Below are positions 32,606 to 43,505 of a stretch of DNA of 64,000 bases, piece by piece. Position 1 is the stretch's first letter; each line of letters starts with the position of its first letter. This stretch comes from Tipula vernalis (Eukaryota; Arthropoda; Insecta; Diptera; Tipulidae), in NCBI GenBank assembly GCA_958295665.1, contig OY282560.1, forward strand, positions 267,703,168 to 267,767,167, written 5' to 3'. Under the pieces are notes generated by a model, which worked only from the letters and a program-made list of their open reading frames with translations, ran no database searches and was not told where the DNA came from. Both the position numbers and the translations under genes were made by a program.

Positions 32606-33676
32606 AGGCGCGGGAACAGCTAGTCAGTAAGAATCAGTAAGAAACCTTACGGAATTTGACGAAAATTTTTTCTTACAGAAAATTTGACAGGTCGAGCAGT
32701 GAAATCCGTAAAGAAACTTATCAGATTTTTTCATTCTGCAGAAAGCAAGCAGAAATTTATTTTGAACGCATTAAAAATACGCTTAATTTTAATAAAAAAA
32801 AAGTTTATATTTTTATTCGTTATTAAATTTTAAATAAACGATATTTTTTATACTTGTAGGTACTCGCACTGCGAGTACATATGTAATATAGAGAAGTGTT
32901 TTAGTTTTTGGTGGCAAATTTGAAATGGTAAAAGTTGAAGATTTACAAGACATGTTTTTATTGTTGAAGGGATTAAAATGTCTCAAAAAACTACAAAATA
33001 AAAAAAAAGACGTAGATCTTGTGCCGTCAGAAAAATAGACCGAACAAGAAATAGATTTGGCTATTATAAGGTGAACTCTAACCAGATTAACGAAGCCATT
33101 TGTATTGTGTAAAACTGCACGATGTGCCATACAAAACAAATATTCCGTTCATACAGCATAACAGCATAATATATGTACATTTACTTACTGGGCATTCCTG
33201 TAATTTCCGCAACATTCTCCCAAGCTTTATCTTTAAAGAAATTGTTTTTATAATGTTTGTCGGATTTATCGTAAACGTATTTTTGCGTTTCGTCAGCGTT
33301 TATCAATATCTAAAAATCCATTTTCAAATAATATAAGCACAAATTTATTTAAATTTATTGTGCTCATTAAAAAATTACTTAAGTTTACACTTCTATGCGC
33401 TTAAAAACAATGAATTCAATAAAAATGATTTTGAATTTAAATAAAAGTAACTACCTCAATAATAATAATAATAAACAAATGAATGTGTATAAATACTAAA
33501 TTCTCAACTCAATTTGACGTTTCCTTCATTTGTGCGACAATTATCGCTCTGTTAAGTTGACAACTAAATTTAACGCAACTTGACGAAAAGTTCTTAAAGT
33601 CTCGGTGGTCGGTTTTAAGCAACGTCCATATATCGTCTTCTTACGTTAAGTTCTTACTGACTCGCTGTTCCAGCCT
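32606..33676. mobile_element. Non-coding TIR element (MITE-like, 1.07 kb) inside the hAT
   Basis: Inverted ends of about 25 bp (left AGGCGCGGGAACAGCTAGTC, right inverse AGGCTGGAACAGCGAGTCAG, both continuing AGTAAGAA) with a TAA duplication (32603-32605 and 33677-33679). There is no credible coding frame inside. TAA duplications suit PIF/Harbinger-type non-autonomous elements, but the superfamily is uncertain. Confidence 0.65.
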
Positions 33677-33770
33677 TAAGTAAGAACTTTGAAAAATATT
33701 TTATAGTTATTTATGCGTACATCAATAGCTTCGTGCAACCGTTAATTATATTTTAGTTTGGAATATTAGT

Positions 33771-35375
33771 TTGGAGTATTGGTTATGGAAAATATTCCAA
33801 AAGGAAAATACGGCAAAATGCCCAATGTGCAATTCACTTTTAAAATGGGCAGGTGGGAACACATCAAGCTTAGCAAATCATCTTCGAGCAAAACATAATG
33901 TCGATGTTAAAAAAAATGAAGAACCTGTAGAGAAAACAGCAAAAACAATTCTAAACACGTATATTAAAAGGGAATCTATTGGAGAAGGCGCGGCGTACGA
34001 CGGTTTTCGATGCATGCTATGACACATTCAAGTGCTATAAAAGAATTTATAACAAAACAGGGTTACGAAATGCCAAGAAGCGAGAAAACAGTAAAAAATT
34101 ACTTGTGGATTTTGCTAATGATACAAAATTAGAATTTCAAAATAAGTTTATAAAAATGGTTGAATCTGGTATGCGTTTCTCAATAACAATAGATGAATGG
34201 ACTAGCTGTAATGCCGAAAGATATTTAAATGTTACATTACATTCTCAAGAGGATAGTTATAAGTTAGGCTTTATTGCCATACAAGCAAGGTTCATGTGAT
34301 GTGTACCAGGTTCAGTCATTAGTTGAACAAAAATTGGAGGAGTATGGTATTGAATTTCGACATATTTTGGCATCAACACAAGATAGAGCCAGCGTTATGA
34401 AGAAATACGCTCAATTAAATGAAATAGAAACTCAATTGTGCCTAAACCAAGCAATTCATTTGGCTGTTGTAGACACTTTTTAGAATAAAAATACTGTATT
34501 CAATTGTTTGATTGTTTTACTTGCTATATTAATAATATTGGGTACAATTTAGAAAACGCAAACATTAATGAAATACTGCAAAGCTTTCGAAAGATTGTTA
34601 GATTTTTTAGAAGGTCGCTGGTCAGAAACGACATATTGCAGCGATATGTTGAAGGAAAGGAGGTACAAAACTTAAACTTATATTGAACTGCAAAACACGA
34701 TGGAACTCGCTTATATCTATGATGGAGAGATTAGTGCAACTTAAAGTTTGCATTAAAAGCTCACTGGAAGAAATGAGCCATGCTGATTTATACAACGAAA
34801 ACTATTTTAATGTTTTGATAAATCTAATTGCAATATTAAAGCAGACAGAATTAGCAGTAAAAGAACTAGGCAAAAAGATTTCAACCTTACTTGCTGCGGA
34901 AGGAGTTCTTACATTTTTATTTGTTCAAATGAAACAAAATACTACTGCTTTGGGAGAAAACTTTTATAATTCCTTGAAAATAAGAATTTCTGAAAGACGA
35001 AATAAAGAATTAATAACATTGTATAAATTTTTACAAAATGGAACTTTTCCACAAACAGATTTATTGGAAGTTCCATATTCGCCTAAAACGCCGACTTTGT
35101 AGTTTGCAACGACGTTGGCTGCTAGATTATTCGGCGATCCACCAGTTATTAACAAGATATTAACGAAGGTGAAGTCGAACCAATAGCATCCTGATCCTCA
35201 TCTTGGGATCCTCAAGGTCACCAAGTTGTTTAATGCTCTGGCATCAATATAACCCACGTCAACAGACAGTGAGAGAGTTTTTTTGATTGCCGGTAATTTC
35301 TGTACCTCATTACGTTCATCAATGAAATTTGACCTGTTAGACGCATTAATTTTTATAAAATACTATTTTAATTAA
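33771..35375 (+). pseudogene. hAT transposase with BED zinc finger, decayed
   Basis: The frame starts with a BED-type zinc finger (CPMCNSLLKWAGGNTSSLANHLRAKHN), used by hAT transposases to bind the element ends. Homology then passes through four or more frames: a shift near 33985-34000, FSITIDEWTSCNAERYLNV (first catalytic region), a shift near 34288, LASTQDRASVM (second Asp region), a stop at 34482-34484, CKTRWNSLISMMERL, and finally the C-terminal dimerisation motif TSTDSERVFLIAGNFCTSLRSS with LLDALIFIKYYF ending at about 35375. Multiple frameshifts make it inactive. Family assignment is firm from the BED finger and the C-terminal motif. Confidence 0.88.
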
Positions 35376-35665
35376 AAACAAGATTTATAAGACTTGTTTC
35401 TTTACAATTTTTTGATATAATGAATTTTAATACGTTATTTTTGAGTTTTTTCTTAAATAAAACAATTTTAAAGCAGAACAAACGTTTTTTTTATAGTTTT
35501 GTTCATTTTTCTATGTTAACAGCTCCGATATAGTTTAAAAATCCGGTTTTTTTATTGTTTATTTAAAGTCGATGAAAACCCGACCAAACCCGGTTAACCG
35601 GTTTTTCAATTCACAAAAAACCCGAAAACCGGTTTTTGAAATTTTCCGGGTATTTACATGCCCTG

Positions 35666-36243
35666 AATAAAACTAATATAATTATCTAGATAACAGAAAG
35701 TTTTGGATAAGACAACAAAACATTTTTTTTTTATATAAAGATACTTCTTTGGATATATGCATGCATACCTTATAATTACGGATTAGAAAAAATTACTTTG
35801 TAGTTCAATAAGCAAGCAAAAACCACCACACCGCGCATGGAAATCATAATCAAAACAATCAACTGATCAACAGGCTGCAACACCAGATAGTTAAGTGTTA
35901 TATATTTTTTTTTTTTAAGATTATATTATTTAGAATGAGGCGTTAATCGTCAAACTGAGGATGAATTAGGGCAAGGTAAGTGTCCGAATAGGTAGGTAGG
36001 TATTCAGAATCATCCTTTCACGCGGTTAAACCTGATTCACGGATACTCTTAAATCCCCACGCCCATAACCCTGATGCTTAGCCGGCAACAACCGCCAAAG
36101 AGTCCCTGCGTGAATCCAATTTTCTGATTAACACGATACATGATTTGGAGGATAATTTTTTTTGTAAAGTAACTTTAATTTTTTTTTTGTTTTCAAATTT
36201 TTTTTTTTACTTGGATATCCTCCAGACCATGCGTAGTGTTACA
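35666..36243 (-). other. Right arm of X1
   Basis: Non-coding; colinear with the inverse of 56397-57195 in X2. The TATAAAA-like sequence seen in X2 (56604-56610) is altered here. Confidence 0.75.
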
Positions 36244-37197
36244 ATCCTTTTAGAAGAACATAGCATACATTTACGCAATGCAGAACTGGCTAGAATACCT
36301 TTAAAAGAAGATCAAAACTTAGCATCAACGAACCCAGATAAATATTTTGCATTTTCCTTTGATCTTCAAAAGGCCCTTCCATATCCCAAACTATCAGTTT
36401 CTGTTGCATACTATAAGCGAAATATGTATGTACTTAACGAAGGTTTTCATAATTTTCATGACAACAGAATTCATATGTATGCATGGGAGGAAACTGTAGC
36501 ATCTAGAGGTGCGGAAGAAATAGCATCTTGCTGTCTCAAGCATATTCAAAATGTTACAACCCAAGACCACATTATAGCATACAGTGACATGTGTACCGGA
36601 CAAAATCGAAATATTAAGCTCGCACTGATGTGGTTAAGGATTGTTCAATCAGCTGATAATATCATAAATGTTATTGACCACAAATTTTTATTATCCGGCC
36701 ATTCATTTCTTCCAAACGACAGAGATTTTGGAGTTGTGGAAACAGCATTAAAGAAAAAGGATCAATTATATACTGCTCAAGACTATTACAATGCAATAAA
36801 AACTTGCAGAAAAAAAAAATAGCTTCATATTGTATGAAATGAAAAAAGAAGATTTTGTTTCGACCAAATCTTTAGAAGGGGTAATATCAAACAGGAAAAA
36901 AATACAGACGGAGAAATTGTACAGTGGCTACAAATATGCTGGATGAGGTTTAAAAGGGATGAACCGCACAAAATTTTTTACAAAACTAGGATGGAAGAAA
37001 ATGCTCCATTTAAAACAATTTTTTTATTTGGAAAACAAGGAAGACCCAAAAACCTCAGAAAAATTACTATGTTGCCACTGTATAAAACTTCGAGACCTAT
37101 AACACGAGAGAAATACAACGATATGATGAGTTTGCTGCCTTACATACCATCTATTTACCATGAATACTTCACTAAGCTAACTGTGAAGGAGATATAA
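36244..37197 (+). pseudogene. UT1 transposase-like gene, 3' part
   Basis: Continuation of the gene split by X1. The frame reads LLEEHSIHLRNAELARIPLKEDQ, then FSFDLQKALPYPK (candidate catalytic Asp, 36361), YKRNMYVLNEGFHNF, WEETVASRGAEEIASC, YSDMCTGQNRNIKLAL (second candidate Asp, 36586), and GHSFLPNDRDFG (Asp/His cluster near 36715). The spacing and motifs suggest an RNase-H-like DD(E/D) fold. The frame breaks at an A-run near 36812-36822 and again near 36890-36940; further coding (FKTIFLFGKQGRPKN ... LLPYIPSIYHEYF) ends at 37197. Outside the breaks the protein would be about 640 residues. The transposase role is inferred from this and the flanking TIRs. Confidence 0.68.
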
Positions 37198-37677
37198 TTT
37201 TTTATATTTTTAGTTATCTTGACAAAGGAATTTACATTTTATTTATATCGTGTTTTAAATATGACTGAAATTGATCCTTAATAAATTAATCCTTAATAAA
37301 ACTTGGTGATTCATGTGTTTAAATGTCTTCATTTTAATTGTAATTTTTTGCATTAAAAAATCCATTTCAGTGAAGCTAAATCCCATTTGTATATCCTATA
37401 CAAATATGGACTTAAATTTCATCTTGATTTTATTTCTTATTATATGTTATTTTTGAAACTGGTATAAGTCCATTTGGCGCTAAAAAAATCGTTTATTTTT
37501 TTAAATATTTTCAATAATTATTATTTCATAATAAAATTTAAAAGGTTTATAGTATTAAAAACATCACTCGAATTGATTAACGTTTGCCAATATTTTTAAA
37601 TCAATTCAAATCCAAACCCTTAAATATCTCGGTACATGAAAAAATGGACTTATACCACTTTCAAAAATAACAGCTCA
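37198..37677. other. UT1 3' non-coding end with right TIR
   Basis: AT-rich; holds a direct subterminal motif copy at about 37448-37475 and the inverted TIR at 37645-37677. Confidence 0.65.
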
Positions 37678-37978
37678 TTTACACCCCTATTATGGTTCTC
37701 ATCTACGCGTCACCTGGCGACATCTTGTCGCCGCATTCAAATTTTGGTATTATAATTCTCGCCGTGAGCGCGAAATGAGTGAGAGAAATGTCAAATATCC
37801 TCACATACAATTTATAGGTGAGTAGAGGCGAGATACATTTTTTCTGTCTTGAAACAAATAAAAAATGGATACCAACATCAAATAAGTGTTTATGTTTTTG
37901 TACAAATATATTATTTTTTCATTTTTTGTAAGAATATTTTTTTATATTCAATAATTCTCACTTATTTTTTCTCATTAG

Positions 37979-38752
37979 ACAAAAACCAAAGATTACAAAT
38001 AGTAACCAATTCGCAAAATTGGTTGAAGAGATGGAGAAAAATCCGGATATAGCCCGCGGATTCCCAAACTTTGGAAAATCCAAATCTGATGTCACCGAAT
38101 TTTGGAAAAATTTAGCCGTAATGCTGAATAGCTTAGGGCCACCAGTCAAAGAATGTTTAGAATGGAGAAAGGCGAGTATTTCCACTGTAGTGGCTACGTA
38201 TTATCGATAATATTTTGGTATGTAGTCTTATCACGTCGTATTTATTTATGAATTATGTAGGTTTGGAACGACTTCAAGAGGAACGTCAAACATAAAATTG
38301 CCAATAATCATGCAGAGGTTCGAGGGACAGGAGGTGGCCAGAATAAACAGATTCCACTAAATCCAATGGAGCAGCAGGTCGATGCAGTTCTTCAATTAGA
38401 AAAATCTAGTGCTCCTAGCTCGAAGAGTTTTGGGGTTTTATCTCACAGGGAACACTTATATCAACCAAACCTAGAAATAAGAGTTGAAAATTTTTCTGAA
38501 TCCATATTATCACAATCCGGCCATCAAATTGAATCTTCAAATAACGACAATATAGAAAATGAATTAATAAACAGTGCAATTGTCGATGTAGCAATAGTGG
38601 AAGATAGCAATACTTATAACCGTGTAAACAAAAATAGAAGAAATTATAGACCAGTCACCGAAAACAATAAAGAAAATATAGAGACAAAACGGATACATCT
38701 ATTGGAACAACAAACTGCTAAACAAAACGAGATTGTAGAGCTTCTTCAATAG
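37979..38752 (+). CDS. Harbinger Myb/SANT-like DNA-binding protein
   Basis: In Harbinger elements this accessory protein brings the transposase to the nucleus and to the element ends. After an acceptor ttctcattag (37978), coding reads FAKLVEEMEKNPDIARGFPNF, KSDVTEFWKNLAVMLNSLGPP and ECLEWRK, a three-helix Myb/SANT-like domain. It then crosses a short intron (38172-38260) with donor AAG|GCGAGT and acceptor ttatgtag to VWNDFKRNVKHKI, a Ser/Asn-rich linker and a Lys/Gln coiled-coil-like end at 38752. The donor is GC, not GT, either a natural GC-AG intron or a mutated site. The first exon and start codon were not settled. The frame after splicing has no stop. Confidence 0.7.
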
Positions 38753-39221
38753 ATCGAAAAAAACACGTACAATCTACAGTATTACAATAAAAAAACATAT
38801 GAACTAAAAGCTAAAAAATACAAACTAGTTGAACTACAAATTGAAAGACAACAGAAAAATGAACTTTTTAGTCAAAAGTTACGTTTAGAGAAATTAAAGT
38901 TCCAGAAAAGAAAACTAACTTTAAAGAAAACGAAAATTTGGCATCCAAAACTCCAGCAATTCAGAGAGTGATGACTGAGTACAGCTTGGATTTATTTGAT
39001 CCACTTATCTGTATGTAATTTTATATGACCGAATAGGGTTCACAAACCCGACAATACATATAAGACTGAATTATTTTTTACCATTTTTACTAGTACATAA
39101 ATACAAAGAAATTATGTGATAAAGTCAACATGACTGAATTATTATCATTTGAATTATTTTTATTATTGTTTCTTAATATTATATAACTTATATACACAAA
39201 ATGAAATCAAGTATAAACATG

Positions 39222-40335
39222 TTAAAATGAATTAAGAATTTCATTTCTTATTTTTTTTCCTTCCTGCAACATATTCAAGCTTTCTTCGGATTGCTCAAGT
39301 ACGAATTCACTTTCTTCTTCTTCAGTAAATTCTTCGATATCCTCAGTGAACTCAATTTTAAAAAATCTACAAATATTATGCAGCACGCAGCAAGTATTTA
39401 TTATTTGTTTTGCCTTATCAGGCGTGTAATGCAGCTCCCGAGCCGCCAATAGACACCGAAACCGAGATTTCAACACTCCAATAGTCCTCTCTATAATATT
39501 CCGAGCAGACGAGAGAGCCATGTTAAATCGGGCTTCCCGACTTTCGTGATCGGGTTGTTTAAATGGTGTCATTAGGTAAGGCAGTAATGGGTACCCCGAA
39601 TCTCCTATAAAATATTAATATAAACCCCATAATTTGGAACGCATGTCATAAATTATAATAATTCTTTATGTATTACCTAAAAGCCAGCTGTTACGTTCTC
39701 CATTTTGATATTTTCGAGCCATGGAAGTTTTAATACCACTGTGATTCCAAACAAACGAATCGTGGTTGGCTCCGGGATGTCTTGAATCTACATATCTGAT
39801 ATATAGATTGTGGTCACAGACCTAGAAGGCAAAAAAATATTCATATATGTATAATTAAGTATATAATTAAATTAAATGCTTAAAAAAAGTACTCACTAGC
39901 ATTGTTTTTACTTTTTAGGCTAAAATATCCCTTTCTGTTATAAAATAAGTGGCGTTCCTCTCTTTTTGGTGCAATTATTTTTATGTGCGTCCCATCGACA
40001 CAACCGACTACTCCGGGAATACTGTGATTGGTCATGAATTGTATTTTACAATTTAATTTATCCAATTCACTCATTTCAGATTTGATCCACTTATCGCACA
40101 ACTGATCTTCAAATAAATTGACTACTTCTTTAATAACTAATGAAACAGTAGGTTGTGCCATTCCTATATTGAAATCGTTGCCGATGCTTTGTTGATAGCT
40201 CCCAGATGCAAAAAATCTGAGAGCTGCACACAATTTAAGAATTGGTGGAATACTCGATGTGCGAAGAGATGGTTTAAATTTTCCATCCAGCTTCTCAAGT
40301 AGGTAAGAAAGACCATCTTTATTAATACGAAACAT
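39222..40335 (-). pseudogene. Harbinger transposase (DDE_Tnp_4 / HARBI1-like), multi-exon, probably frameshifted
   Basis: The minus-strand gene has three recognisable coding blocks. Block 1, 40335-about 39893: N-terminal helices, QQSIGNDFNIGMAQPTVSLVI and the first catalytic Asp in GVVGCVDGTHIKI. Block 2, about 39821-39679: [25 protein letters not shown] (second Asp region) between acceptor gccttctag and donor TTTTAG|GTAATA. Block 3, about 39605-39222: YPLLPYLMTPF, then ARNIIERTIGVLKSRFRCL with the Glu, and an acidic tail. The donor at the end of block 1 (ATGCTA|GTGAGT) is in the wrong phase for block 2, while the shifted frame there would fit, so a small frameshift near 39893-39905 is likely. 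All catalytic residues remain. Confidence 0.82.
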
Positions 40336-41458
40336 ACCAATAAATCTAAAAATGTATAATATATTTTAGAAGATGCTTAGGAACATATATATAATTAAAA
40401 ATCTATTTCTAACATACTTGTTATCTGGAAGTGTGAATGGATCAGACTTATTCCGAATATTTTGTCTGATAAGAGCAAGGTTTGCGTTTGCGCTAGAACC
40501 CTGCTCAATTTCGTCTTCAAAAAACAAATCAAAACTCGCCATCATATTTGTTTTGATAATGACAATATTTTATAACAAATTTTTAAACACAAATATAAAA
40601 ACACAGAATCTATTAATAATTGATTTATTATTTATAAACACAAATAATTTAAACGTCTCTTTGAAAAACCAAAAAAAAACTATGTCAAATGTCAAAATTT
40701 TCAAAAAACAATAGTTACCAACTTGACGACGGTTAAATTTTAATAAATGACGTATAGCGCTGCGTACAAATTCTCGCCAAAATAAAGCGAGAATGATAAT
40801 ACCAAATTATTACTCACACCTCACACGACTCTACTATTGTATTTATACATAATAAGTATTTATAAGGATTTGGTTACTTATGCCAAATTAGATTTACCAG
40901 AAAACAGCAATAAAAGTTGATTAAATCAAAAAATAACATGGTATTATTCTTTTTTGCCACTTTTTGGCAAATCGAATTTGGTATTAAATATATTTGTTTG
41001 TCAAAAATATTAAAACTACTTACGTGGAATTTTTAGTTCTACAGCCAGTTCATTAAACAATTTATCGCGTAAATATACATTTTTATATTTAGCGTCTTTT
41101 TTGTCGTATAAACATTTTTGTTTTCGCACAAACTCAATAAGTTTTTCTTCCATTTTGAGAAATGTCATAATATTTTGAAATAACAAAAAAAAAAAAGCAA
41201 AAAAAAAAGAAAATAATAGCATGAACACAGTTACGATTCTTATTTTTTTTTTTTTTATGTAGTGTCAGCCTGTTCTGCGGCAGAAAAATTAGAAATAGAG
41301 ACACAAAGCAGAATTCTGCTCGGAAAGCAGAATTCATGTATTTCATGCCGTATAAACGTGTGTATTCTAATTTTCCTGCTTGCAGAATTCTGCCCATCTG
41401 TTTCCACCATAAACGTCACGGCGAGAGAGCCGGTGAGGCGAGAACCATAATAGGGGTG

Positions 41459-42662
41459 TTAAATACAGTATTCGAGAACATTATTTTATCTTCTACATAT
41501 CTCTTTTGGAATTTTCAAAATTTTATACATACATTTCCGTATTTCTCCAAAAAGGAAAAAACAACTAAATATATGTATCAGAATTCTTCTAACAAAACAA
41601 ATCCATACCATAAAGTTGAAAAAGTATAATAAATGTTTTGGTTAAAAAAAAAAAATATTTTTTGTGCTCTCTTATGATATATGCGAAGCAACAAAATTGA
41701 AAGCAAATAAATCAGAATCCTTTCTTTTAAGAAAACAAAGCAAAACAAAAATATTTCTTTTATCATAAATTTGTTAAAATAAAAATATTTATAAAAACAA
41801 CGTATAAGATGAAACAGCAAATAACAAAAAAAAAAACGATATATTTTTTGTTGAATTGTATGAATAAAAGATTATGTTATTTTAACTTATTCTTAAAAAC
41901 ACAAAAAAAGAAACGATTTCATTCATTCAATTTTCATATTAAACAACGAATTAAGAATTTATAAATAATAAAATATGTAACTTTATATTTGTAGTTGTTG
42001 GTGTTGTTTTAAAATGAAAAATAAGCAGAACTTACCGTAATACATTACAATGGTTTTACAGTAGGATATGGTAGCTTGAATTAATTAAGATTTTTATTTT
42101 TAGAGCGATGGAATACAAATACGGTGAATGGTACTGGTTTTATACCTTGATTACATACATATGTATTTATTTAATTGGGAGTTTTAAGGTAGATTTTAAA
42201 TTAAGTACACATAGGTATACATATAATTCAATTTTTAACGGAAGAATTATGTGCAAAAATGCATTTCCGGGTGCTTTGTGGACGAAAGCAAAATTTTGAA
42301 TTTAAGGATTTAGTCTGGTGTTCAGGCCTATTTGGGAACCTTATTTCAGGATTTTTTTTTTACACGGCAAACGTTGTTTTGCCTGTAGAGAATTTTTATG
42401 CGGAAATTTGTGTGTTTAGTGAAATTTAAATGTGTCACAATATAAAAATTTTTTGAAATAAAAATAAATTTTGAATAAAATGAAATAAAATTTGTGTTGG
42501 TATTGTAATTTAAATGATAATAATACTTGAGCATTTAGGTTAAGTGATTTGTTCGTAGATTTATAAAATAATGAATTATAAATCTGTTTATCTTGTGCAT
42601 TTCAAACTAAAATTAACTAAAACTCAAAAAATGTGAAGATTTTATACGTAAAAAATAGCTTA
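41459..42662. other. AT-rich non-coding stretch
   Basis: Many A/T runs; no coding frame with recognisable motif and no clear repeat boundary. Confidence 0.5.
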
Positions 42663-43104
42663 GGAATCATTCATAAACTACGTGACGCTCTTAAGAGGGG
42701 CTATCGAACGATAATTTTACAACGAATACAATTTTACATTCAAAAAATTATTTAAATATTTAATTGTTTGATTTCAATAAAATACCTACTCCATTGGTAT
42801 GGAATAGGTCTTGCTGCAGCCAACAAACAAAGTCCCCTCTTAATGCGCATTGGATATAGAATACATTTACCTGATCACGACTGGGTTGTCGCAGCCCAAC
42901 ATATATACTGGGATTGAAATTATTTCGGGTGGACTTGGAAAGGTGAAAATATCACTTGTTTTGGCCTAACATACGCTACCAAAAGATCAGGTTAACATTC
43001 AACATCTACAGCTATGAGCCACACATTGCTTTTTAAAGAGATACTCGATTTAGAGAAATTCGACACTATTACTAGACAAGGAACAGATCGATTTGTAAAA
43101 CCTG

Positions 43105-43241
43105 CGGTGCTATTCTTGAATAATTACGAAAATTTTCGTATTGCGAGTTAGTGTAAAAGAATTAAAAAAATTCTAGTTTTCGTAATACTTTTACACTAAT
43201 TCGCAATACGAAAATTTTCGTAATGGTTCAAGAATAGCACC
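43105..43241. mobile_element. Palindromic MITE (137 bp)
   Basis: The left half starts CGGTGCTATTCTTGAA and the right half ends TTCAAGAATAGCACC. The two halves pair over about 50 bases each (ACGAAAATTTTCGTATTGCG and its inverse). A perfect 4-bp duplication CCTG flanks it (43101-43104 and 43242-43245); removing it restores codons of the UT3 protein. Confidence 0.85.
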
Positions 43242-43505
43242 CCTGTTCTGGTTTTTACCAAACATTTCGGTCGGATGAAAATCCGTATTATCAAAAAGTG
43301 ATTACAATGGCGGTTCATCATTTTTTAAAAATAATGGAGATGCGGTGTTTATTGCCACGAATCCACCTGGGCACAGTCAGTACATTCAACCATGTTGAAA
43401 GAATGATGGCACCGCTAAGTAATCTTTTTTTTTTATAGTGGGGTAAGCTATTACTAACCCTGTGCACCGCGACCATTAAGGTCTATTGTGCATCCCCAGA
43501 TGGTT

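Larger units (their letters stand above)
31817..35665 (+). mobile_element. hAT DNA transposon nested in X1
   Basis: A perfect 8-bp target duplication AATAAAAC (31809-31816 and 35666-35673) flanks terminal inverted repeats TAGGGCTTGTAAA and CAGGGCATGTAAA. Both ends continue with AACCGG/CCGGTT-rich subterminal sequence (31836-31910 and 35545-35650). X2 preserves the empty site. The element holds a decayed hAT transposase gene and a nested TIR element. Confidence 0.93.
17086..36243 (-). mobile_element. X1: long LTR-like element inserted in UT1 (about 1.6 kb without nested inserts)
   Basis: Ends are TGTAACAG...GTGTTACA, with flanking 4-bp duplications ATCT and ATCC (one mismatch). Its own sequence is 17086-17865, 31571-31816 and 35666-36243; the rest is E2 (TSD ACGT) and the hAT element (TSD AATAAAAC). 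An inverted second copy, X2, lies at 56397-58109 and confirms both ends and the order of the pieces. It has no coding capacity, TG...CA ends and a 4-bp duplication, so I read it as a solo LTR of a long-LTR gypsy-type element. A non-coding TRIM-like element is the alternative. It is mostly A/T runs. Confidence 0.75.
15260..37677 (+). mobile_element. UT1: unclassified DNA transposon with 33-bp TIRs, split by nested insertions
   Basis: Terminal inverted repeats at 15260-15292 and 37645-37677 match at 31 of 33 positions (tip TGAGCT, body TTATTTTTGAAAGTGG, inner ATAAGTCCA). They enclose one spliced transposase-like gene whose halves lie at 16028-17085 and 36244-37197. All sequence from 17086 to 36243 is a later insertion (X1) with its own nested elements; without it UT1 is about 3.3 kb. 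Extra copies of the GAAAGTGGTATAAGTCCA motif lie inside both ends. A target duplication could not be fixed, partly because a Harbinger element has inserted 4 bases from the right tip. Confidence 0.75.
37682..41458. mobile_element. PIF/Harbinger DNA transposon with both genes
   Basis: Terminal inverted repeats CACCCCTATTATGGTTCTC and their exact inverse at 41440-41458, flanked by the 3-bp duplication TTA (37679-37681, 41459-41461), the PIF/Harbinger hallmark. It carries a plus-strand Myb/SANT-like gene and a minus-strand transposase gene, the usual two-gene arrangement. Between the genes (38753-39221) and at 40740-41430 it is non-coding, apart from a short minus-strand stretch near 41040-41160 of unclear meaning. 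Confidence 0.93.
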
